Below, one piece after another: positions 31,565 through 38,097 of a DNA stretch of 64,000 nt. The DNA is taken from NCBI RefSeq assembly GCF_031624395.1, contig NZ_JAMQON010000002.1, positions 1-64,000 of the forward strand. Direction: 5' to 3'. Origin of the DNA: Halomicroarcula saliterrae. GTDB lineage: Archaea; Halobacteriota; Halobacteria; Halobacteriales; Haloarculaceae. The position numbers were made by a program, and so were the translations under genes. A model generated the notes under the pieces. It searched no databases and was not told the DNA's origin. It saw only the letters and a list, made by a program, of their open reading frames with translations. How positions within the stretch are numbered: the stretch's first letter is position 1; each line of letters begins with the position of its first letter.

Positions 31565-32017
31565 TCACTGGCCTTCTATAGGTTCGACCGGCGCACCGTC
31601 AACAATCTGCGAAGAATCGTCAGCCTCAGGGTCAAATCCCGTCTTTTCCACCATCTCCGGTTCGTCATCTGGAATATCTGAATCCGGCCGCTTTTGCTCT
31701 ATCATCTCGTTCGCGCCGGTACTGAACCGGACCAGCTGCGTCCCGGTGGCCTACACGGCGGCACGGAAAGTCAACTTCTCAGTACTACGTTCGAAAAGGG
31801 ACTCTCCGTAGGCACCGATGTACTCACCGATGTCCCTCCCAACGTTCGTGATGTCCTCTACGTCCTCCCGGTTGGGTTCGAGGTCGGTGTCGACGGCGTT
31901 GATGGAGATCGGGCGCTTGTCGTCGTCCTGGTGGAAGTAGTCGTGGGCGTCTCGATGGGCAATCTCGCACTCTCGCAGGTGGGCGTCAATCGCAGTATGA
32001 AAATCGGATCCACTGGC
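31565..32017 (-). pseudogene. Decayed rolling-circle Rep (HUH-type) gene with an amber codon
   Basis: On the minus strand an uninterrupted frame with no start runs from 32017. It reads HLRECEIAHRDAHDYFHQDD, then RPISINAVDTDLEPNREDVE, then DITNVGRDIGEYIGAYGESL and LTFRAAV. A TAG at 31751-31753 follows, and the same frame continues ATGTQLVRFSTGANEMIEQ to a TGA at 31565-31567. Haloarchaeal plasmid and pleolipovirus-type Rep proteins have 'Y.geyigaY...p......fyA..WATg.rrv.fSnGAqel' in this region. The TAG therefore appears to replace the Trp codon TGG. The N-terminal part with the HUH and catalytic Tyr motifs is absent. This is the strongest evidence that the island is plasmid- or virus-derived. 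Confidence 0.7.
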
Positions 32018-32088
32018 TTAGTTTTGGCGGGGTGGTCACAGTAAGAGCGGAACTAGCAAGCATACGCCGAGCGGACGCGAGGCGTTTC

Positions 32089-32122
32089 ACCGGTCGCGAG
32101 CGGAGCGAGCGACCGGCAGTTT
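32089..32122. terminator. Hairpin followed by a T-run
   Basis: CCGGTCGC at 32089-32096 pairs with GCGACCGG at 32108-32115 around a GAGCGGAGC-type loop. It is followed on the plus strand by CAGTTTTT. This is a plausible terminator, or one of the short GAGCGGAGCGAGC palindromes commonly dispersed in haloarchaeal intergenic DNA. Confidence 0.4.
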
Positions 32123-32154
32123 TTCCCCATGTTTTTACAAGGAGTGGTGCCCGC

Positions 32155-32172
32155 AGCGAGCCGAAGGCTCGC
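32155..32172 (-). terminator. UUCG-type hairpin 31 nt past the tRNA-Pro 3' end
   Basis: Read on the minus strand, the sequence is GCGAGCCTTCGGGCTCGC: a perfect 7-bp stem closed by a UUCG tetraloop. It begins 31 nt beyond the 3' end of the tRNA gene. It has no following T-run, so it may be a processing or termination structure, or simply a stable dispersed palindrome. Confidence 0.35.
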
Positions 32173-32202
32173 GAGGACACCCGACGCCGTAAAAAGTGGT
32201 AG

Positions 32203-32273
32203 TGGGACCGCCGAGATTCGAACTCAGGTCCGACGGACCCCATCCGCCGAGGATACCGCTACCCCACGGTCCC
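32203..32273 (-). tRNA. tRNA-Pro (anticodon GGG)
   Basis: The minus strand folds as a 71-nt tRNA. The acceptor stem is GGGACCG/CGGTCCC with A73. The D arm starts GGGGTAGCGGTA. The anticodon stem is GGCGG/CCGTC with loop ATGGGGT (U33, anticodon GGG). The variable loop has four bases, and the T arm is CTGAG-TTCGAAT-CTCGG. GGG reads proline codons CCC/CCU. CCA is not encoded (TAC follows A73). No intron is present. The 3' end points into the AT-rich island, a classical integration site, but no duplicated 3' tRNA fragment was found at the far end. Confidence 0.95.
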
Positions 32274-32328
32274 GTGTTTTGGACGACGGGGGTTCGTTAA
32301 TTAAGGGTGTCGTTTCGGGGGCGCTGTG

Positions 32329-33216
32329 TCACACCAGCACTCGCTCCGGGTCGGCCACCGTCCCCGACTCGGCGTCGGGGTCGCCGACCAGCGTTCCCAG
32401 GGCGACGGCCGACCCGTCGGGGGTGAAGACGGCCACCAGTTCACTCTGTTCCGGTACGGCATCGCCAACCGGGGCCGCTTCAGCACCGATGACGCCGGGC
32501 GCGTACACCGGCGCGCCGTCGGCGATGGCTTCGGCGGCGGTCGGGGCGACGACGAGCCGTGGCAGGTGGTCCAGCGCGCGCTCGGCGGGCTGGACGGCCT
32601 CGCGCAGGGCGCTCTCCTCGCCCGCCTCCGCGAACGCCAGCGCGTCGACGAGGTCGTGCATCGACACCAGCGAGCGGTCGTCGAACTGGCCGGTGACGGT
32701 CCGGCGGAGGTCGCCCATGTGGGCGCCGGTGCCCAGCGCCAGCCCGATGTCGTGACAGAGCTTCCGGATGTACGTGCCCGAGGCACAGCGGACCCGGAGC
32801 AGCGCGCGGCGGTCGTCGCGTTCCAGCACGTCCAGCGCGTGAATCCGGCGGGTCCGGAGCTGGCGCTTGACGGCGCTCTTGCGCGGGGGCTTCTGGTAGA
32901 TGTCGCCCTCGAACGCCGAGACGACCGACTCGAAGTCCGCCGGCGCGCGGTCGTGCAGCTCCAGGACGGCGACGTACTCCTTGACGGCGTGGTCGAAGAT
33001 GCGCGCGGCGCGGGCGGCGTCGCCCAGCAGGACGGGGAGACAGCCCGTGACCTTGGGGTCCAGAGTCCCGCCGTGGGCGACGCGGTCCTGCGCCGTGGCG
33101 TCGCGGACCCACGCGGCGACCTGGTGGGCCGACGGCCCCGGCGGCTTGTCGAGGTTCACGACGCCAAAGGAGAGCAGGGCGTCGCGGTCGCGGTCTTCGG
33201 GCGGGGCGCGGAGCAT
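32329..33216 (-). CDS. truB: tRNA/rRNA pseudouridine synthase, TruB/Cbf5 family
   Basis: This 295-residue enzyme is the archaeal Cbf5-type pseudouridine synthase: the catalytic core of H/ACA RNPs, also able to modify tRNA U55. The active-site Asp lies in HGGTLDPKVTGCLPVLLG near residues 47-64. KEYVAVLELH, the family motif RIHALDVLE, and ASGTYIRKLCHDIG follow. The C-terminal 75 residues (LVVAPTAAEAIADGAPVYAPG...) form a PUA RNA-binding domain. It is shorter than many Cbf5 proteins (about 330). The start [10 protein letters not shown] overlaps the stop of cmk, with which it is co-transcribed. Confidence 0.9.
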   Translation of the reverse strand: MLRAPPEDRDRDALLSFGVVNLDKPPGPSAHQVAAWVRDATAQDRVAHGGTLDPKVTGCLPVLLGDAARAARIFDHAVKEYVAVLELHDRAPADFESVVSAFEGDIYQKPPRKSAVKRQLRTRRIHALDVLERDDRRALLRVRCASGTYIRKLCHDIGLALGTGAHMGDLRRTVTGQFDDRSLVSMHDLVDALAFAEAGEESALREAVQPAERALDHLPRLVVAPTAAEAIADGAPVYAPGVIGAEAAPVGDAVPEQSELVAVFTPDGSAVALGTLVGDPDAESGTVADPERVLV

Positions 33217-33794
33217 CAGAACTCGTAGCGGATGCCCTCGATGGGGGTCTTGCCCTCGTCGACGTCCGCGTCGTAGGAGTCGACGGCGTGGAGGGCGATA
33301 CTCAGCGTTCCCTGCTGGTCCCACCGAGCGGTGTTGATAGCGAGGTCGTAGATAGAGAGGTCGTCGAACTCGATGTCGTAGTACTCGGCGTAGCGCTGGG
33401 CTTCGCTCTCGCTGCGCTCCTCGGTCTCGGTCCGGGCCTGCTCGAAGGGTTTGTTCTCCCGCTGGGCGATTCGGTCGGCGCGAACCGCGAGCGGCGCGGT
33501 GAGCCAGAGCTTGATGTCGGCGTACTCGCCGGCCATCCAGCCCGCCAGCCGCGACTCCAGGACGAGGTCGTCCCGTTCGGCGGCGATGTCGCGCAGCCGT
33601 CGGTCGAGGTCGCGGTCTATCTGGGCGTCGTCCTCGGCGGCCTTGTTCAGCTCCAGCGGCGTCATCCCCCGCTCCTCGGCCAGGGAGCGGAAGATGTCAC
33701 CGCCGGAGACGTGCTCGTAGTCCAGCGCGTCGGCCAGACTCCGGGCGAGTGTGCTCTTCCCGCTGCCCGCGGGACCGGAGACGGTAATCAACAT
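33216..33794 (-). CDS. cmk: Cytidylate kinase
   Basis: This 192-residue kinase phosphorylates CMP/dCMP with ATP. The P-loop [18 protein letters not shown] is at residues 7-24. The NMP-binding region is [19 protein letters not shown], the core strand [21 protein letters not shown], and the LID region [19 protein letters not shown]. It is the short archaeal type (about 180-195 residues). It sits in the conserved adk-EMC3-cmk-truB minus-strand cluster; its stop overlaps the truB start by one base. Confidence 0.92.
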   Translation of the reverse strand: MLITVSGPAGSGKSTLARSLADALDYEHVSGGDIFRSLAEERGMTPLELNKAAEDDAQIDRDLDRRLRDIAAERDDLVLESRLAGWMAGEYADIKLWLTAPLAVRADRIAQRENKPFEQARTETEERSESEAQRYAEYYDIEFDDLSIYDLAINTARWDQQGTLSIALHAVDSYDADVDEGKTPIEGIRYEF

Positions 33795-33884
33795 GGTGGT
33801 TCTCCGAGGCTACCGATAAAAGGAGTTGTGTCTTGCTGTCGCTGGAGCAGCTGGCGTGTTGGTTTCGCGAGCGTCGGTTCAGGA

Positions 33885-34000
33885 CAGCCAGAAAGTCCCG
33901 GGACTGTCGACTCGGGGCCTCGCTGCGCTCCTCGCTCGTCTCACTCGCTGTGGTGCTTGCTTCGTCCGCAGTAGTCGAGCGACTGGGGGCTTTCTGGCTG
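33885..34000. repeat. Imperfect long inverted-repeat element between cmk and the EMC3-like gene
   Basis: CAGCCAGAAAG at 33885-33895 is matched by the inverse CTTTCTGGCTG at 33990-34000. Pairing continues imperfectly inward for about 30 bp on each side (GTCCCGGGACTGTCGACT against AGTCGAGCGACTGGGGG). No open frame explains the interval. It could be a structured RNA, a terminator shared with the cmk promoter region, or a small non-autonomous mobile element. Confidence 0.6.
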
Positions 34001-34050
34001 TTTTCGCGTACGGTGAAGCAGTTAGAACGGAAAGGTAGGTGTCCGCCGTC

Positions 34051-34941
34051 TCAGCTAGCGGTGGGCGTGGTCTGGACGTTGAGCGCCTTCCGGATGACCT
34101 GCGTAAAGGAGAGCGAACACAGGAAGTACCAGACGATCCACGCCTGCATCGGGCCGACGAGCCCCTGGCGCCAGGTCTCGACGTCGCCGAAGAGAGGCAG
34201 CGTGATGACCGGCGAGCCGATGCTCAGCCCGGGGCCGAACACCATCCAGTATATCCAGAGGAAGACGGGGATGTTGATGAGCATGATCCACACCATCGGG
34301 CGGAACTGCTGTTTGAACATGCCCAGCTGGTCGGTCATGAGCTCCATCTGCTCCTCTTCGATGCGTTCGAGGGCCTCCTCGTCGTCGCGCTCCTTGGCCT
34401 CCTTGCGGCGCTCCTTTATCGCCTCCATCTTCGCCTGGTGGTCGCCCATCCCCGACATGTCCATCATGTTGTCCTGGAGAATCGAGGAGGTCGCCCCGGT
34501 GAAGACGGCCAGAACGAGGATGAGGACGTAGAAGGGGAGAATCTCCGCCAGCGGGCCGAGCGCGATGTCGATGGTCCCGCCGATAGCGTCCCGGATGGAG
34601 TTGATGGAGTAGCCGGCAAACAGGCCGACCGTCCCGAGGGCGGCCAGTTTGTCCCACTGGCTCCACCCCTCGTCGTCGTCCTCTTCGGGCGCGGCGTCGG
34701 TGTCTTCGAGCGCCTCGCGCACGGCCTCGGGGTCCTCCACGACGAACCCGTCGCCGTCGGCGTCGACGAGGAGGCCGGACTCGATGAGTCGGCCCCACTC
34801 GCCGCTGGTGATATCGTCACTCACGTCGCTCCACGTGACGGTCCCTTTCTCCTCGGCGACGTCGAGGACCTCGCCGAGCGCGTCGGTCATCGCTTCGCCG
34901 TCGTCGGCGAGTCGCTCTACCTTCGGCGCGGTTCGTGCCAT
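34051..34941 (-). CDS. EMC3/TMCO1-like membrane insertase (DUF106)
   Basis: A 296-residue member of the archaeal Oxa1/YidC/EMC3 superfamily, thought to insert membrane proteins. An acidic N-terminal domain (1-100, winged-helix-like) precedes TM segments near 105-125, 128-152, 215-240 and 262-285. A charged cytosolic coiled coil (KMEAIKERRKEAKERDDEEA, EQMELMTDQLGMFKQQFRPM) sits between TM2 and TM3, as in the family. Its position between adk and cmk is conserved in haloarchaea, near the Sec/ribosomal-protein region. Confidence 0.88.
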   Translation of the reverse strand: MARTAPKVERLADDGEAMTDALGEVLDVAEEKGTVTWSDVSDDITSGEWGRLIESGLLVDADGDGFVVEDPEAVREALEDTDAAPEEDDDEGWSQWDKLAALGTVGLFAGYSINSIRDAIGGTIDIALGPLAEILPFYVLILVLAVFTGATSSILQDNMMDMSGMGDHQAKMEAIKERRKEAKERDDEEALERIEEEQMELMTDQLGMFKQQFRPMVWIMLINIPVFLWIYWMVFGPGLSIGSPVITLPLFGDVETWRQGLVGPMQAWIVWYFLCSLSFTQVIRKALNVQTTPTAS

Positions 34942-34974
34942 TGTGCGTGGAAAAGCGGCGGCGACGTATGAACT

Positions 34975-35625
34975 TTATTCTGTGCGCTCGTCGACCGCCG
35001 ACCGGATATCGCTCCAGACCTCGTCGGGCGTCTGCTCGCCGTCGATGGCGACGAAGCCGTCGTGGTCCTCGTAGTGGTCGATGACGGGTGCGGTGTTCTC
35101 GTCGAAGACGTCGAGTCGGTTGCGGACCGACTCCTCGTTGTCGTCCTCGCGCTGGATGAGCTCGCCGCCACACTGGTCACACACGCCCTCGGTCTCGGGC
35201 GGGTTGAACTCGACGTGGTAGTTCGTGCCACAGTCGTCACAGACCCGGCGGCCGGTGAGCCGGTCGACGAGTTCGTCCCGTGAGACGTCGAGCGAGAGGA
35301 TGACATCGAGGTCGGTCATCCCTTCGAGCTCCTCGGCCTGGTCGAGGTTTCGTGGGTAACCGTCCAGCACGAAGCCGTCGGCGGAGTTCAGCGCCTCGTC
35401 GACGATGGCGTTGACGACGGCGTCGGGCACGAGGTCGCCCGCTTCCATGTACTCACGCGGGGTGTCGTACTCGGTGTCCATCTCGCTGATGTCCATGTCC
35501 TTGTTCGCCCGGAGCGCGTCGCCGGTCGTGATGTGGGAGACGTCGTACTCGTCGGCGATGTTCGCGCTCTGTGTCCCTTTGCCCGCTCCCGGCGGACCGA
35601 GAATCAGGAGTCGTGGGTTCGACAT
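34975..35625 (-). CDS. adk: Adenylate kinase
   Basis: This 216-residue enzyme interconverts ATP + AMP and 2 ADP. The P-loop [20 protein letters not shown] is at residues 5-24. The AMP site is [14 protein letters not shown] and [14 protein letters not shown] near 80. The long LID domain carries a four-cysteine zinc motif (CDDCG ... CDQCG, residues about 127-160). The start [10 protein letters not shown] is preferred to an upstream in-frame ATG because homology begins there. It belongs to the minus-strand adk-EMC3-cmk-truB run. Confidence 0.95.
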   Translation of the reverse strand: MSNPRLLILGPPGAGKGTQSANIADEYDVSHITTGDALRANKDMDISEMDTEYDTPREYMEAGDLVPDAVVNAIVDEALNSADGFVLDGYPRNLDQAEELEGMTDLDVILSLDVSRDELVDRLTGRRVCDDCGTNYHVEFNPPETEGVCDQCGGELIQREDDNEESVRNRLDVFDENTAPVIDHYEDHDGFVAIDGEQTPDEVWSDIRSAVDERTE

Positions 35626-35735
35626 GTTCCCGAGTTCCGCCGGCGAGGTTAAAGGGTTGTCCAAATTCCGCCGGACACGGCAGCGACTCTCACCCCTACC
35701 CCAACCGGTAAAACCGCGCCGACCCTGTGCTCGCT

Positions 35736-36188
35736 ATGCTCGAACCCGGCGACCCGGCCCCCGAAATCAGCGCACAGAACCAGTACGGTGAGACGGTCAC
35801 GCCCGACTTCGCCGAGCCCACGGTCGTCTACTTCTACCCCGAGGACTTCACCGAGGGCTGTACCATCGAGGCACGTGACTTCCAGGAGACGATGCCGAAG
35901 TTCCGCGAGGGCGGCATCGCCGTCTACGGCGTCTCGATGGACTCCGTCGAGTCACACGACGAGTTCGCCGAGGAGATGGACGTGCTGTACGACCTGCTGG
36001 CCGACCCCGACGGCGAGGTCGGCGAGGCGTTCGGGCTGGACACGAGCAGCGGGCGAGTAGATAGGTACACCTTCGTCTTGGCCGACGGCGAGGTCAAGCG
36101 GGTGTACGACCCCGACAGATACGACCCCGAGGGCCACGCCGAAGAGGTGCTGCTAGAGACGCGCAACGAGTTCGTGCAGGGCGGCTGA
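35736..36188 (+). CDS. bcp: Peroxiredoxin, BCP/PrxQ type
   Basis: A 150-residue thiol peroxidase that reduces hydrogen and organic peroxides. The peroxidatic cysteine lies in PEDFTEGCTIEARDF near residue 42; PrxQ proteins often have a second Cys five residues later, but here Ile-Glu-Ala follow and no resolving Cys is present, so it is likely a 1-Cys-type enzyme needing an external thiol. VSMDSVESHDEF and FVLADGEVKRVYD complete the fold. The ATG at 35736 is preceded by GGTAAAACC near 35707-35715, at TATA distance, indicating a leaderless transcript. Confidence 0.9.
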   Translation: MLEPGDPAPEISAQNQYGETVTPDFAEPTVVYFYPEDFTEGCTIEARDFQETMPKFREGGIAVYGVSMDSVESHDEFAEEMDVLYDLLADPDGEVGEAFGLDTSSGRVDRYTFVLADGEVKRVYDPDRYDPEGHAEEVLLETRNEFVQGG

Positions 36189-36195
36189 GCCCGGG

Positions 36196-37041
36196 TTACG
36201 CCGGCGGCCCGTCCCACTCCTCGCCGTTGTCCCGCGGCTCGTAGCCGACGGTCTCGCGGGCGTCGTCGAGGTCGTCCAGCCACCGCCGGTCGTTGGCGCT
36301 GACGCCGTAGAAGTGGTCCCACTCGACCGTGTCGTCGTCGAGACAGCGGGCGACGAGCTGCGCGCAGTCCCGGCGTGACTGCCACAGCCCCTTCATGCGA
36401 GCCGCCATCTCCTCGTAGGCGTCGCTGCCGCGCTCCCAGCGCCCGGCTTCGACGCCCGCCTCCGCGTCGCCGTAAGGGTGGTCGTACTCGGGCCGGCGGA
36501 CCGAGCCGATTCGCAGCGCGTAGAAGCGGATATCGTGGGCCTCGGCGGCCAGCCGCCCCAGGTCCTCGCCGTAGCACTTCGTCAGGCCGTAGCGCGAGTC
36601 CGGTCGGTGGGGTTCGTCGTGGCCCGCGAGAACCCCCTCGTCCCGGGACCCGTCGGGGTCGTTGTGGTACACCGCGGGCTCGTTGCGGACCTCGACCATC
36701 CCGACGGCGTGGTTCGATGAGGCAAACACCAGGCTATCGAGCCGGGCGTCGACGGCCGCCTCGGTGACGTTGTGAATGCCTTCGAGGGTATCCCGCTGGG
36801 CACCGGACCACCCCAGCGAGCGGTCCTCGGGGCCGCCGGTCCCCGGTGGCAACGCGAGATGGACCACGGCGTCCTGCCCGTCGAACTGCGGGCGGAGGGC
36901 CTCGTAGTCGCGCACGTCCGCGACCACGTCGGTGTGCTCGCCGTCCTCGACGTCCAGCAGCGTCAGGTCGTACTCGTCGCCGAGATGGTCGACGAGTGCG
37001 CCGCCGACGACGCCGTTCGCTCCGGTGATGAGAACGTCCAT
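36196..37041 (-). CDS. NAD-dependent epimerase/dehydrogenase-family protein (uronate dehydrogenase / archaeal G6PDH-like)
   Basis: A 281-residue extended short-chain dehydrogenase. The Rossmann motif ITGANGVVGGALVDHLG is at residues 5-21, DVVADVRDYEAL near 40, VVHLALPPGTG near 64, and the catalytic YGLTKCYGE (YxxxK) near 154. Lack of a nucleotide-sugar signature and the RIGSVRRPEYD segment resemble the uronate dehydrogenase group, which includes the NAD-dependent glucose-6-phosphate dehydrogenase (azf) described in Haloferax. Which of these activities it has is not resolvable here. It lies 65 bp downstream of thrB on the same strand and ends 7 bp from the convergent peroxiredoxin gene. Confidence 0.78.
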   Translation of the reverse strand: MDVLITGANGVVGGALVDHLGDEYDLTLLDVEDGEHTDVVADVRDYEALRPQFDGQDAVVHLALPPGTGGPEDRSLGWSGAQRDTLEGIHNVTEAAVDARLDSLVFASSNHAVGMVEVRNEPAVYHNDPDGSRDEGVLAGHDEPHRPDSRYGLTKCYGEDLGRLAAEAHDIRFYALRIGSVRRPEYDHPYGDAEAGVEAGRWERGSDAYEEMAARMKGLWQSRRDCAQLVARCLDDDTVEWDHFYGVSANDRRWLDDLDDARETVGYEPRDNGEEWDGPPA

Positions 37042-37106
37042 AGGGTGCGTTGGTCGCCGCGCTATTTCGGTGTTGGTGACGGGACTGGCGAGCAGACGGG
37101 ACGGCG

Positions 37107-37982
37107 TCAGTAGATCTGGGCACCCCGACCGATACGGCTCTGGTACGCGCGGGCCTCCACGTCGTGCTCGCCGAAGGTGTCGAGCATCGCACTCGCGATG
37201 GCGCGCTGTGAGCCCTCGTAACACGCGGCAATCACCGTGGGACCGGCGCCGGAGATCGTCACGCCGGTCGCGCCCGCCGCCAGCGCGGCCTCGCGGACCG
37301 ACTCGTAGCCGTCGATGAGTTTCGCGCGGGCCGGCGTGACCACGGTGTCGTGCATCCCCTCGCCGACGAGGCCGGGGTCGTCGCGGTGCATGCCGGTGGT
37401 GAGCGTGGCGGCGTTGCCCACGGTCTCGACCAGTTGCTCGACGCGGGCGTGTTCCGGGACCACGCGGCGGGCGTCCCGCGTCGAGACGACGATGTCGGGG
37501 AGACAGGCGACAAGCGGGATAGAGGCGTCGACCTGCCGGACGCCGGATTCGGTGGCGATGGTGAAGCCACCCAGAATCGACGGGGCGACGTTGTCGTCGT
37601 GGGCGTCGCCGGAGACGACGGCCTCGCCCTTGGCCGCGACGGGGACCAGCTCCTCGCGGCTGTAGCCGCGGTCGTACAGCGCGTTGAGGCCGACGGCCGC
37701 TGCGGCGGCGCTCGCGGCCGACGACCCCAGTCCCGACGCCGGCCGTACGCCTTTGTCTATCTGGATGTGCGCGGGGGCCGAAAGCGCCTCGGCGACGGCG
37801 CCGACGGTGTTTTTCTCCGGGTCCTCCGGGATGAACTGGCTGCCGGCGCCGGTCACCTCGATGGTCGTCCGGTCGGCCTTCGAGACGCGGACGATGTCGG
37901 CCGGGCGCTCCAGCGCGACACCGAAGACGTCGAAGCCGCTACCGAGGTTCGCGCTGGTAGCCGGCGCCCGGACAGTTAGCAT
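37107..37982 (-). CDS. thrB: Homoserine kinase
   Basis: This 291-residue GHMP kinase phosphorylates L-homoserine in threonine synthesis. Motif 1 VRAPATSANLGSGFDVFG is at residues 4-21. The ATP-binding motif 2, RPASGLGSSAASAAAAAVGL, is near 87-106. Motif 3, AGATGVTISGAGPTVIA, is near 244. HDDNVAPSILGGF is typical of ThrB rather than mevalonate kinase. The start MLTVRAPATS is chosen over an upstream in-frame Met since homology begins there. The upstream 38031-38097 interval separates it from the divergent histidine kinase. Confidence 0.93.
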   Translation of the reverse strand: MLTVRAPATSANLGSGFDVFGVALERPADIVRVSKADRTTIEVTGAGSQFIPEDPEKNTVGAVAEALSAPAHIQIDKGVRPASGLGSSAASAAAAAVGLNALYDRGYSREELVPVAAKGEAVVSGDAHDDNVAPSILGGFTIATESGVRQVDASIPLVACLPDIVVSTRDARRVVPEHARVEQLVETVGNAATLTTGMHRDDPGLVGEGMHDTVVTPARAKLIDGYESVREAALAAGATGVTISGAGPTVIAACYEGSQRAIASAMLDTFGEHDVEARAYQSRIGRGAQIY

Positions 37983-38097
37983 GCCCTCGAATTTTTGCAG
38001 TGTGGTCAAAAAGGTAGCGGGTCGACGCACGCGCTCTCAGGATTGAGAACATGGCCCAAACTGATAAAGAGTAGAGACGGATGCTGGTAGTAGAGGG

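Noticed and set aside
31436-31681. 81-codon plus-strand frame in the island
   Set aside because: It overlaps the better supported minus-strand Rep remnant and downstream short frame, and its composition is not that of a typical protein.
29302-32202. Duplicated tRNA-Pro 3' end as an attachment site at the far side of the island
   Set aside because: Searched by eye for GGGACCGCCGAGATTC-like sequence in 29.3-30 kb on both strands and found none; the att copy may be lost or outside the area inspected.
31986-32243. 85-codon minus-strand frame crossing the tRNA gene
   Set aside because: It overlaps a well-folded tRNA-Pro gene and dispersed hairpins; not a protein.
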